The notes under the pieces: model-generated
Seen by the model: only the letters and a program-made list of their open reading frames with translations
Databases searched by the model: none
What the model was told of the DNA's origin: nothing
Shown: positions 1-9,248 of the stretch, piece after piece
How positions within the stretch are numbered: position 1 is the first letter of the stretch
Layout: each line of letters begins with the position of its first letter
DNA from: Caulobacter sp. NIBR1757
Lineage (GTDB): Bacteria > Pseudomonadota > Alphaproteobacteria > Caulobacterales > Caulobacteraceae
DNA: 64,000 nucleotides
Reading direction: 5' to 3'
Assembly (NCBI RefSeq): GCF_027912495.1
Contig: NZ_CP115463.1
Coordinates: forward strand, 3,856,501-3,920,500
Translations under genes and position numbers: made by a program

Positions 1-1
1 C

Positions 2-3000
2 ACCATCACCGGGGCGGCGGCCGGGGACCTGGCCGGCTACGCCGTGGCCGGCATCGGCGACGTCAATTCCGACGGCGTCGACGATGTGCTGGTCGGGGCC
101 CTGCAGGCCGACCCGGCGGGCCGGACCAGCGCCGGGACCGCCTACGTCCTCTATGGCCGGACGGGCGGCTACACCGGCATCGACCTCGCCGCCCTGACCC
201 CCGCCCAGGGCTTCGGGGTTCGCGGCTTCGCCAGCCTCGACTTCCTGGGGACCAGCGTCTCGGCGGCCGGCGACATCAACGGCGACGGCCGCGCCGATTT
301 CATCGTCGGCGCCCCCAAGGCCAATGGTCCGGCCGGCCTCGACGTCGGCGCGGCCTACGTCATCTTCGGCCAGGCGAGCGGCGGCTTTGCCGGCGGCATC
401 GACGTCAATGCCCTCAACGGAACCAACGGCTTCGTCATCCGGGGCGGGGCGGCGACGGACAGCCTCGGCTTCTCGGTCTCGGCGGCCGGCGACGTCAACG
501 GCGACGGCCGGGCCGATCTCATCGTCGGGGCCCGCGACGCCGACCCGGCCGGCCAGTCGGGGGCCGGCAAGTCCTACGTCCTGTTCGGCCACACCGGGCC
601 GTTCAGCGCCGCCGTCGATGTCGCCAGCCTGAACGGGGCCAACGGCTTCTCGATCTCCGGCATCGACGCCGCCGACCAGAGCGGCCTGTCGGCAGCCTCG
701 GCCGGCGACCTCAACAACGACGGCCTGGCCGACCTCATCATCGGAGCGGCCGGCGGCGATCCCGGCGGGCGGGCGGGGGCCGGCGAGGCCTATGTCCTGT
801 TCGGCCGCACGGGCGGCTTTGCGGCCAATGTCGACCTCTCCAGCCTCAACGGGACCAACGGCTTCGTCCTCAACGGCATCGACGCGGGTGACTTCGCCGG
901 CTGGTCGGTGGCCAGGGCCGGCGACCTCAACAACGACGGCATCGACGACATCGCCGTCGGCGCCCTCTACGGCGACCCGTCGGGGCGCGGCAACGCCGGC
1001 GAGGTCTACATCCTCTATGGGCGGGGCGGCGGCTTCGGCGCCTCGGTCAACCTGTCCAGCCTTTCCGGCGCAACCGGCTTCGTGATCAGCGGCGGGGCGG
1101 CGGGCGACCTGACCGGCCACACGGTCAGCGCGGCCGGCGACGTCAACGCCGACGGCATCGACGACCTGCTGATCGGCGCCCTGTACGCCGATCCGCAGGG
1201 CAGCACGGACGCCGGCCAGAGCTACGTCCTGTTCGGCCGCGCCGGCGGCTATGCCGGCGTCGATCTGTCCCTGCTCGACGGCCTGACCGGCTTCGCCGTC
1301 GGCGGCGGCACGACCGGCGGCTTCAGCGGCCAGACGGTGTCGGCGGCGGGCGACCTCAACAACGACGGCATCGACGACCTGATCATCGGCTCGCCCAATG
1401 CCGACCCCAGCGGCCGAACCGACGCCGGCGCGGCCTATGTCCTCTACGGCGCCGCCAACATCGCCCGGCTGACCAGCCCGGTGACCGTCACCGTCACCAT
1501 CACCGGGACCAATGACGCCCCCAGCATCGTCTCGGGCGGCGGCGGCGCGACGGCGGTCGCCAGCCGCGTCGAGGGCGGAACCAGCGTCGCCGTCATCACC
1601 GCCGTCGATATCGATAGCGGCGCCAGCATCACCTACAGCATCGCCGGCGGGGCGGACGCCGCCCGGTTCAAGATCAACGCCGCGACCGGCCTGCTCGAAT
1701 TCAAGGCCGCCCCCAACTTCGAGGCCCCGACCGATGTCGGGGCCGACAACGTCTATGACGTCATCGTCCGGGCCAGCGACGGCGCCCTGTCCGACACCCA
1801 GGCCATCGCCGTCATGGTGACCAACCTCGCCGAGGCCCCGGTCATCACCAGCAACGGCGGCGGCGCCACGGCGACCCGCTCGCTGGCCGAGAATCTGACC
1901 ACCGTCACCACCAACCTCGCCACCGACCCCGACGGCACGGCCCCGACCTGGTCCATCGTCGGCGGCGCCGATGCGGGCTTCTTCCTGATCGACGCCGCCA
2001 CCGGCGTGCTGCGCTTCGCCAATGCGCCGGACTTCGAGACCCCCGGCGACGCCAACGGCGACAACGCCTACCAGGTCACCGTCCAGGCCAGCGACGGAAT
2101 CCTGACGGACACCCAGGCCCTCACCGTCACCCTCACCAACGCCAACGAGTCGCCGGTGATCACCTCCGGCGGCGGCGGGACTTCGGCGGCCTATGACGTC
2201 GTCAGCGGCGCGACGGGTCCCATCGCCAACGCCGCCGTCGACCCGGACGCGGGCGCGACGCTGACCTGGTCGATCATCGGCGGCGCCGACCAGGGCTTCT
2301 TCGTCATAGATTCCACGACCGGCGCGTTGAACTTCGCCGCCCCGCCGAACGTCGCGAACCCGCTCGATACCGGCAGCAACAACATCTACCAGGTGCAGAT
2401 CCGCGTCAGCGACGGGGCCCGCACCGACGTCCAGACCCTCAACGTCCGGGTCACCGCCCCGGGGGCCAGCGCCCCGGTGATCAACTCACTCGGCGGCGGC
2501 GCGATCGGCGCCTACGCGATCTTCGAAGGCACGCTGGGCCCGACCACGGTCAGCGCCACCGATCCGGACGGCACGACTCCGACCTACAGCATCCTTGGCG
2601 GGGCCGACGCCGGCTTCTTCACGATCAACACCAGCACCGGCCTCCTGCAGCTCAACGCCGCTCGCGACTTCGAGACGCCGGCCGACGCCAATGGCGACAA
2701 CGTCTATGAGGTCGTCGTCCGCGCCTCCGACGGGGCGCTGAGCGACACCCAGACCATCCGGCTGACTATCCTCGACAGCAACGAGGCGCCTGTCATCACC
2801 TCCGGCGGTGGCGGTCCGAACGCCACGGCGAGCACGCCGGAGAACCTGCTCGGCGTCACCACGGTCACCGCCAGCGATCCGGACGCCGGCGCCGGCCTGT
2901 CCTTCAGCATCGTCGGCGGCATCGACCAGGCCCAGTTCGTCATCGATCCCACCACCGGCGTCCTGGCCTTCGTCAGCACACGGAATTTCGAGGCGCCGAC

Positions 3001-6000
3001 CGACGCCGGGACCAACAACGTCTATGACGTCGTCGTCCAGGTCTCCGATGGGACAAGCACGGCCACCCAGGCCATCGCCGTTACGGTGACCAACACCAAC
3101 GAACCTGTGGCCATCACCTCCGGCGGCGGCGGGGCCAACGCCACCGCCAGCCTGGCCGAGAACAGCACGGCGGTCACCACCGTCACCGCCGCCGATCCCG
3201 ACGCCGGGACGACCCTGACCTTCAGCCTGGCCGGCGGCGCCGACCAGGCGCTGTTCACGATTGGCGCCACCACCGGCGTCCTGAGCTTCATCTCCCCGCC
3301 CGACTTCGAGATCCCGTCCGCAGCGGGCGGCGGCAACCTCTATGAGGTGGTTGTCCAGGTCTCGGACGGAGCCAACCTGGACACCCAGGCCATCGCCGTG
3401 ACGGTCACGGACGTCGCCGAGGCGCCCGGCATCATCTCCGACGGCGGCGGCGCCACCGCCAGCCTTGGCCGGACGGAAAACAGCACCGCCGTCACCACCG
3501 TCACCGCCAATGACCCCGGCGGCGGAACCCTCGGCTACAGCATCATCGGCGGCCCGGACCAGGCGCTGTTCACGCTCGACAGCACCACCGGCGTCCTCAG
3601 CTTCATCGCGCCGCCCGATTTCGAGGCCCCGGCCGACAACGGCGCCGACAACAGCTACCAGGTCGTCGTGCAGGCCTCGAACGGCGTGTTCAGCGACAGC
3701 CAGACCATCACCGTAACGGTGAGCAACCAGAACGAAGCGCCGGTCATCACCAGCAACGGCGGCGGCGCGGTCGGCGGCTACACCATCCTGGAAAACACCC
3801 TCGGGCCAAACACCATCACGGCGGTGGATCCCGACGCCGGGGCGAGCATCACCTACAGCATCATCGGCGGCCCGGACGCCGCCCGCTTCGTGATCAACGG
3901 GGCGGGCGTCATCCAGCTGGCCGCCAACCCCAACTTCGAGGCCCCGGCCGACAGCGACGGCGACAACGTCTACAGCGTCATCGTCCAGGCCAGCGACGGC
4001 GCCCTGACCGACACCCAGACCATCAACGTCACGGTCACCAACCAGAACGAAGCCCCGGTCATCATCAGCAACGGCGGCGGCGCCGCGGCCAGCCGCAACG
4101 TGGTCGAGAACACCACGGCCGTGACCACTGTCACCGCCACCGATCCGGACGGCGTCGCCACGCCGCTGACCTTCAGCATCGTCGGCGGGACCGACCAGTC
4201 CCTGTTCACCATCAACGCCGCCACCGGCGCCCTGGCGTTTGTCAGCGGCCGGGACTTCGAGGCCCCGACCGACAGCAACGGCGACAATGTCTACAACGTC
4301 ACCGTCCAGGCCAGCGACGGGGTCAACGTCGATACCCAGGACATCAAGGTCACGATCACCAACCGCAATGACGCCCCGGTGATCACCTCGAACGGCGGCG
4401 GCAGCGCCGCCTCCATCACCCGGCCGGAGAACGGCCCGCTGCTGGTCACCACCGTCGTCGCCGCCGATCAGGACGCCGGGGCCACGCTCAGCTACATGAT
4501 CACCGGCGGCGTCGACGCGGCCCGCTTCAGCATCAACGCCGCGACCGGCGACCTCAGCTTCGTGGCCAACCCAGACTTCGAGGCCCCGGCCGACAGCAAC
4601 GGCGACAACCGCTACATCGTCATCGTCCGAGCCAGCGACGGCGTCCTGACCGATGTGCAGACCATCACCGTCATCGTCACAAACCTGGCCGAAGGCAGCG
4701 CCGCGCCGGTCATCACCTCCCGGGGCGGCGGCCCGACCGCCAACATCAGCGTCCCCGAGAACGCGGCGGCGGTCGACATCGTCACGGCCACCGACGCCGA
4801 TACCCCGCCCGCCGGTCTGACCTACAGCCTCGCCGGCGGCGTCGACGCCGGCCTGTTCAACATCAACCCGACCACGGGCCAGCTCAGCTTCGTCAGCGGG
4901 CGGGACTTCGAGGTCCCCACCGATTCCGGCGGCGACAACATCTACAACGTCATCGTCCAGGTCTCCGACGGGGCCAACGTCGACACCCAGGCCCTCGCGG
5001 TGACGGTGACCAACGTCAACGAGGCGCCGGCCATCACCTCCGGCGGCGCCGGGCCGACGGCCAGCTACAGCATCGCCGAGAACTTCAATCCGCCCCTGGT
5101 CGCCAGCCTGACCCGCGCCGATCCGGACGCCGCCTCTCCCGCCACCTGGAGCATCATCGGCGGGGCCGACGCCGCGCTTTTCTTCCTGAGTCCCACAACC
5201 GGCGAGCTGGGCTTCATCAACTCGCCGGACTTCGAAAACCCGACCGACTCCGACCTCGACGGCGTCTACCAGGTTGTCGTCCAGGTCAGCGACGGCGGCC
5301 TGACCGATACGCAATTGCTCACCATCACGGTGACCAACCAGGACGAGGCGCCCAACATTTTCTCCGACGGGGGTGGGCCGACCGCCACCATCGACGTGAC
5401 CGAGAACCTGACCTACGTCACCAACGTCCTGGCCGATGACCCCGAGGGACAGACCGTCACCTACAGCATCGTCGGCGGCGTCGATGGCGTACTGTTCAAC
5501 ATCGACCCGGCTACCGGCGATCTGACCTTCGCCACCCCGCCGGACTTCGATGGCCCGCAGGACGCTGACGGCGACAACCGCTACGAGGTCACCGTCCGCG
5601 CCTCCGACGGAACCCATTTCAGAGAGCAGCAGATCACCGTTCAGGTGCAGAACGATCCGGCCGAGCCGCCCGGCCCGAGCCTCACCGGCCTGATCGGGAT
5701 CGTCACCACCAACGAAGCGGCCCCCCGCGTCCGCATCGATCCCGACGTCACCTTCACCACCAGCGAGACCGACTTCAACGGCGCGACCTTAAGGGTCAAC
5801 GGGCTGACCGGCGTCGACCGGGTGTCGGTGATCAACGTCGGCTCGGGGGCCGGCCAGGTCGGGGCGACCCTCGGGCCCAGCATCACGGTTTCCTACGAGG
5901 GCGTTGTCATCGGCACGGGAACGGGCGGCGCCGGCAACGACCTGAACATCGTCTTCAACGCCAACGCCACGCGCCAGGCCATCGAGGCGGTGGTCGAGGC

Positions 6001-6898
6001 GCTGGGCTTCGAGTCCCAGGCCGACGACACGGTCGCCAACCACAGCCTGACCATTACCCTCACCGACCTGCTGGCCCAGGAAGCCCGCGCCAGCGTCCGC
6101 ATGGTGTTCAACGCCAATGTCCTCAACGGCACGCCCGGCCCGGACGCGCTGTCGGGCTTCAGCGGCGACGACACCATCAACGGTTTCTCCGGCAACGACG
6201 AACTGGACGGCGGCGTCGGCGACGACAAGATGTTCGGCCAGGAGGGCGACGACGTCATCCAGGGCGGCGACGGCGACACCGACATCATCGACGGCGGTGG
6301 CGACCGGCTCGAGGACATCGACACAGTCGTCTACGGCAACCCCCTGTCGGCCTACACCCTGGCCTTCGGGACCCACAACGACATCTTCGTCACCGGTCCC
6401 GGCGGCTTCACCGATCATCTGTTCAACATCGAGTTCCTGCAGTTCGCGGACGTCCTGCTGCCGGTCGGAAACGACGTGCCGGAGATCACCTTCGGCGGCG
6501 GCGGCGACGAGGCCTTCATCACCGTCGACGAGAACCAGAGCTTTGTCGCGACCATCAACGCCGTCGATACCGACATCAACGCGGTGCTGAGCTTCAGCAT
6601 CGGCGATGGAGCCGACGCCCCCCTGTTCCAGATCGACTCCTCAACGGGTGATCTGACCTTCAATTTCGGCCCCGACTTCGAGGCCCCCGCCGACGCCGAC
6701 GGCGACAACGTCTATGCGGTGGAGGTCATCGTCAGCGACGGCTTCAGCGAGGACCGCCAGACCATCTTCGTCACCGTGGCGGATGTCGCAGGCGGCATCA
6801 TCCCCGCGCCCAAGGGCGACGGCGCGCCGATGGACGCGCCGGCCTTCATCCCGCCGCCGGAGGTGAGCACCGGCGTCGAAGGCGGCTGGCTGTTCTAG
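2..6898 (+). CDS. Giant FG-GAP / cadherin-like / RTX surface protein (5' end outside window)
   Basis: The reading frame is open from base 2, so the N-terminus lies upstream; 2,298 residues are visible. In order: about seven FG-GAP (integrin-type propeller) repeats of about 74 residues with AGDLNNDGIDDL-type calcium loops (about 2-1450); thirteen tandem cadherin-like repeats of about 100 residues, each starting near APVITSGGGG and containing FEAPxDxxGDNxY and ASDG (about 1510-5650); a non-repeat beta-rich domain (5670-6110); a short RTX block of GGxGxD nonapeptides (6115-6310); and a fourteenth cadherin-like repeat (6470-6790). The C-terminus is short and hydrophobic (GGWLF). The composition indicates a calcium-dependent extracellular adhesin. 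The export route is unknown: RTX motifs suggest type I secretion, but no ABC/MFP genes are visible. Its stop codon interlocks with that of the convergent FecR gene. Confidence 0.9.
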   Translation, partial: TITGAAAGDLAGYAVAGIGDVNSDGVDDVLVGALQADPAGRTSAGTAYVLYGRTGGYTGIDLAALTPAQGFGVRGFASLDFLGTSVSAAGDINGDGRADFIVGAPKANGPAGLDVGAAYVIFGQASGGFAGGIDVNALNGTNGFVIRGGAATDSLGFSVSAAGDVNGDGRADLIVGARDADPAGQSGAGKSYVLFGHTGPFSAAVDVASLNGANGFSISGIDAADQSGLSAASAGDLNNDGLADLIIGAAGGDPGGRAGAGEAYVLFGRTGGFAANVDLSSLNGTNGFVLNGIDAGDFAGWSVARAGDLNNDGIDDIAVGALYGDPSGRGNAGEVYILYGRGGGFGASVNLSSLSGATGFVISGGAAGDLTGHTVSAAGDVNADGIDDLLIGALYADPQGSTDAGQSYVLFGRAGGYAGVDLSLLDGLTGFAVGGGTTGGFSGQTVSAAGDLNNDGIDDLIIGSPNADPSGRTDAGAAYVLYGAANIARLTSPVTVTVTITGTNDAPSIVSGGGGATAVASRVEGGTSVAVITAVDIDSGASITYSIAGGADAARFKINAATGLLEFKAAPNFEAPTDVGADNVYDVIVRASDGALSDTQAIAVMVTNLAEAPVITSNGGGATATRSLAENLTTVTTNLATDPDGTAPTWSIVGGADAGFFLIDAATGVLRFANAPDFETPGDANGDNAYQVTVQASDGILTDTQALTVTLTNANESPVITSGGGGTSAAYDVVSGATGPIANAAVDPDAGATLTWSIIGGADQGFFVIDSTTGALNFAAPPNVANPLDTGSNNIYQVQIRVSDGARTDVQTLNVRVTAPGASAPVINSLGGGAIGAYAIFEGTLGPTTVSATDPDGTTPTYSILGGADAGFFTINTSTGLLQLNAARDFETPADANGDNVYEVVVRASDGALSDTQTIRLTILDSNEAPVITSGGGGPNATASTPENLLGVTTVTASDPDAGAGLSFSIVGGIDQAQFVIDPTTGVLAFVSTRNFEAPTDAGTNNVYDVVVQVSDGTSTATQAIAVTVTNTNEPVAITSGGGGANATASLAENSTAVTTVTAADPDAGTTLTFSLAGGADQALFTIGATTGVLSFISPPDFEIPSAAGGGNLYEVVVQVSDGANLDTQAIAVTVTDVAEAPGIISDGGGATASLGRTENSTAVTTVTANDPGGGTLGYSIIGGPDQALFTLDSTTGVLSFIAPPDFEAPADNGADNSYQVVVQASNGVFSDSQTITVTVSNQNEAPVITSNGGGAVGGYTILENTLGPNTITAVDPDAGASITYSIIGGPDAARFVINGAGVIQLAANPNFEAPADSDGDNVYSVIVQASDGALTDTQTINVTVTNQNEAPVIISNGGGAAASRNVVENTTAVTTVTATDPDGVATPLTFSIVGGTDQSLFTINAATGALAFVSGRDFEAPTDSNGDNVYNVTVQASDGVNVDTQDIKVTITNRNDAPVITSNGGGSAASITRPENGPLLVTTVVAADQDAGATLSYMITGGVDAARFSINAATGDLSFVANPDFEAPADSNGDNRYIVIVRASDGVLTDVQTITVIVTNLAEGSAAPVITSRGGGPTANISVPENAAAVDIVTATDADTPPAGLTYSLAGGVDAGLFNINPTTGQLSFVSGRDFEVPTDSGGDNIYNVIVQVSDGANVDTQALAVTVTNVNEAPAITSGGAGPTASYSIAENFNPPLVASLTRADPDAASPATWSIIGGADAALFFLSPTTGELGFINSPDFENPTDSDLDGVYQVVVQVSDGGLTDTQLLTITVTNQDEAPNIFSDGGGPTATIDVTENLTYVTNVLADDPEGQTVTYSIVGGVDGVLFNIDPATGDLTFATPPDFDGPQDADGDNRYEVTVRASDGTHFREQQITVQVQNDPAEPPGPSLTGLIGIVTTNEAAPRVRIDPDVTFTTSETDFNGATLRVNGLTGVDRVSVINVGSGAGQVGATLGPSITVSYEGVVIGTGTGGAGNDLNIVFNANATRQAIEAVVEALGFESQADDTVANHSLTITLTDLLAQEARASVRMVFNANVLNGTPGPDALSGFSGDDTINGFSGNDELDGGVGDDKMFGQEGDDVIQGGDGDTDIIDGGGDRLEDIDTVVYGNPLSAYTLAFGTHNDIFVTGPGGFTDHLFNIEFLQFADVLLPVGNDVPEITFGGGGDEAFITVDENQSFVATINAVDTDINAVLSFSIGDGADAPLFQIDSSTGDLTFNFGPDFEAPADADGDNVYAVEVIVSDGFSEDRQTIFVTVADVAGGIIPAPKGDGAPMDAPAFIPPPEVSTGVEGGWLF

Positions 6899-7803
6899 GG
6901 GTTCGGGTCGACCGGCGGGAACAGCGGGAAGTCGCCGTCGGTGTTGGCCCCGTCGCGCACGTCCGGCGTCGGTTCGAAGTTGTCGCCGGCGTCGGGCGGC
7001 GGCAAGGCGTCCGGCGCATCGGCCGCGTCGCCCGAGGCGACATAGGCCGGTTCGGTTTCGCCGCCCCCGCCGCTGTCGTCCGGCGAGCTGGGCGGCGGCA
7101 GCAGCAGGCCGACCAGCTGGGCCGAGACTTCGTCGGTCAGTTCGAACGGGCCGAACGCCCCGGCGTCGGTGACGATCAGGGACAGACCGGGACGGTCCAG
7201 GCTGATGATCTGACCGCCGCGCTCGACATCGATGGCGCCGGGGGTGTCGAAGCTGTCGGCCGAGCCGGCCGGGCCGCGCAGCACGACCAGCAGCATGGTC
7301 TCCGGATCGCCGGTGAACGGCGGCACACCGGGCTGCTGTTGCAGCAGGGCGAGGGCCTCGGGGCCGACCAGACCCTCGACGATGGTGCCGCGCACGCCGA
7401 TCGAGGCCACCGGGGTGGTGATGGCCTGGCGCGAGGGGCCGCGCGAGGTCTTGCCGGAGGCGAAGCGGAAGGCGCCCCTGGCGACGCTGGCGCTCATGCC
7501 CCCGGGACTGTTCGGGGCGGCGGCGACGAAGCGATCGACGGTCATCCGGGCGTTGGCCCCGACGGTGAAGGTCGAGCGGTCGCGCAGCAGCACCTGCACC
7601 TGGCTGGCCGGGCCGGTGACGTATTGGTCGCCCAGCTTGACCGGCGCGCGGACCACGGCGGGGCGCAGCGGGGCGGCGCCGGACTTCTGCTGCACCTGAT
7701 TGCGGACGGCGGCGTTGACGCCGACCTGCTCCTGGGCGGTCGCCGCCGCCGACAGGGCCAGCCAGCCGGCGGCGGCGAGGGAAAGAACCTTGAGCGTCTT
7801 CAT
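6895..7803 (-). CDS. FecR-domain periplasmic/surface protein
   Basis: 302 residues with a cleavable signal peptide (LALSAAATAQ near residue 24). Residues about 50-150 match the FecR fold: a LGDQYVTGPASQVQVLL strand pattern, 'DRSTFTVGANARM', and 'TPVASIGVRGTI' typical of FecR domains in outer-envelope proteins that are not iron sensors. No transmembrane helix or sigma-regulator N-terminus is present, so it is not a classical anti-sigma FecR. The C-terminal third is Pro/Asp/Gly-rich and probably disordered. GAGGA about 9 nt upstream supports the ATG at 7803. It lies 20 bp downstream of the TPR-barrel gene (probable operon) and faces the giant adhesin. A role in assembling or anchoring that adhesin is inference from context. 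Confidence 0.85.
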   Translation of the reverse strand: MKTLKVLSLAAAGWLALSAAATAQEQVGVNAAVRNQVQQKSGAAPLRPAVVRAPVKLGDQYVTGPASQVQVLLRDRSTFTVGANARMTVDRFVAAAPNSPGGMSASVARGAFRFASGKTSRGPSRQAITTPVASIGVRGTIVEGLVGPEALALLQQQPGVPPFTGDPETMLLVVLRGPAGSADSFDTPGAIDVERGGQIISLDRPGLSLIVTDAGAFGPFELTDEVSAQLVGLLLPPPSSPDDSGGGGETEPAYVASGDAADAPDALPPPDAGDNFEPTPDVRDGANTDGDFPLFPPVDPNP

Positions 7804-7823
7804 CGGATAGGTCCTCGAAGCCT

Positions 7824-9134
7824 CTAGTTGCGGGCGCCGAAGCGCCAGATGAGGCGCAGTTCCGCGCCCCAGCCCTCGTAGTCGGCCAGGGGAAAGCCGC
7901 TTTCGCGGCTGGCCCAGGTCAGTGCCCCTTCCAGGGTGATGTCCTCGCGCCGGTCGCCGGTCGCGCCCTTGCCGGCGAAGGCGCTGAGCGGCGCCCCGAT
8001 AGCCAGGCGGGCGTTCAGCCGGGTGTCCTCGCGGGTCTCGCCGAGCAGGAAGAAGGGGTCGGCCTCGTCATACTCCAGCCAGCGGGCCGAGCCGTTGGCC
8101 AGGACGTAGACCCCGCGCTTGAAGCGCTGGTCGAGGCCGACCGAGACGCGCGGTCCCGAATAGCCGAAGGGGTCGTAGGAGGCGGTCTTGACCTCATAGC
8201 CGAGGCCGCCGGTCAGGGTCGTGCGCGAGGCCAGCTTGTGCGCCAACGAAAGGTCGAGGCTGTAGCGCTCGCCGTCGCGGTCGCCGCCGATCAGGGCGGA
8301 GACCGCGTCGATGGCCGGCTCGTCATAGTTCTGGTCGACCGCCTCGGCCCGCAGGCCGAGCGTGGTGCGGTTGGTCAGCCGCCAGCTGAAGGCCGCGCGG
8401 AGGCCGAGCTCGGTCAGTTGAGGATCGCCCTCCAGCCGCACCTGCCGGGCCAGCAGGCCGACACGCAGGGAGGTCAGACGCGAGCGATGGCCGAGGCCGC
8501 CTTCGCCCTCGAAGCGCTGGAAGTCGACCGCCGCGCCCGACAGTTCCGAACGGTCGTAGGCCAGGCCGGCGCCGTAGATCTCCCAGGCCTTGCTGGCGCC
8601 GAGATCAGCCCGGCCCTTGATGCTGAGGGACAGCTCGCTGGAGGTCCCCTGCTCGGCCGGCGGAGCGCCGAAGATGTCGAAGGCGGTGAAATAGGCGCCG
8701 GCCGCGTCGTCCTCGTAGACCACGCCGGCGGTCACCCGGCCGGACACGGCGGAGTCGGCGGTCTTGTCCCTGACCCGGTCCAGGTAGCGGTCGGCCTCGG
8801 CCCGTTGCAGCGGCGAGAGGTTGGCCCCCTTCAGCCGGTCCAGCTCGACCTTGGCGCCGTTGTAGTCGCCCAGCCGGAACAGCAGAACGGCGTAGAACAG
8901 CCGGTCGCCATGGCGGTTGGGCTCCTGGATCAGCACCCGTTCCAGAGTCGAGGCGGCTTCCGACAGGCGGCCCTGGGCGGCCTGGTCGCGGGCGTAGGCA
9001 AGGTTCAGCTCGACGTCGTCGGGCGCGGCCATGACCGCCTCGAAATCCTGCGCGCCGGCCGTCGAGACGGCTCCCAGGGCAAGCGGCAGCGCCAGCAGGG
9101 CCGGGGCGAGGGCTCTTGAGACTCTGATGACCAA
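7824..9134 (-). CDS. TPR plus outer-membrane beta-barrel protein (Slam/DUF560-like candidate)
   Basis: 436 residues from a TTG start at 9134, chosen because AAGGGG sits 7 nt upstream and it yields a clean signal peptide (cut near STAGAQ); a TTG at 9155 would add seven residues. Residues about 35-125 form TPR-like helices (LNLAYARDQAAQGRLSEAAS pattern, then LFYAVLLFRLGDYNGAKVEL). From about 135 on, alternating polar/hydrophobic strands with aromatic girdles, ending in LRLIWRF, indicate an outer membrane barrel of roughly 14 strands. TPR followed by a barrel is the architecture of Slam (type XI) translocators, although many unrelated export porins share it. It precedes the FecR gene by 20 bp. 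I infer a surface-display function for the convergent giant protein; identity as Slam is unproven. Confidence 0.75.
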   Translation of the reverse strand: MVIRVSRALAPALLALPLALGAVSTAGAQDFEAVMAAPDDVELNLAYARDQAAQGRLSEAASTLERVLIQEPNRHGDRLFYAVLLFRLGDYNGAKVELDRLKGANLSPLQRAEADRYLDRVRDKTADSAVSGRVTAGVVYEDDAAGAYFTAFDIFGAPPAEQGTSSELSLSIKGRADLGASKAWEIYGAGLAYDRSELSGAAVDFQRFEGEGGLGHRSRLTSLRVGLLARQVRLEGDPQLTELGLRAAFSWRLTNRTTLGLRAEAVDQNYDEPAIDAVSALIGGDRDGERYSLDLSLAHKLASRTTLTGGLGYEVKTASYDPFGYSGPRVSVGLDQRFKRGVYVLANGSARWLEYDEADPFFLLGETREDTRLNARLAIGAPLSAFAGKGATGDRREDITLEGALTWASRESGFPLADYEGWGAELRLIWRFGARN

Positions 9135-9248
9135 GACAGCGCCCCTTCGCGCCAAATCACGATGTTATCCCGACCTGACCTTGGAGTTAGGGCGGTGACG
9201 GGTCAAGGCAAATGGCTTCACCCCAAAGGGGGTGTCGAGGCTGGCGTC

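Noticed and set aside
2486..5617. A 1,043-codon open frame on the minus strand opposite the cadherin-like repeats
   Set aside because: It mirrors the repeat structure of the plus-strand gene, has Gly/Val/Asp-biased composition without domains, and no ribosome binding site; a by-product of GC-rich repeats.
6895..7803. FecR gene as an iron-uptake anti-sigma regulator
   Set aside because: It has a cleavable signal peptide, lacks the cytoplasmic N-terminus and transmembrane helix, and no ECF sigma or TonB receptor gene is near.
9210..9235. CACCCC/GGGGTG hairpin after the dioxygenase as an intrinsic terminator
   Set aside because: No T-run follows on either strand.
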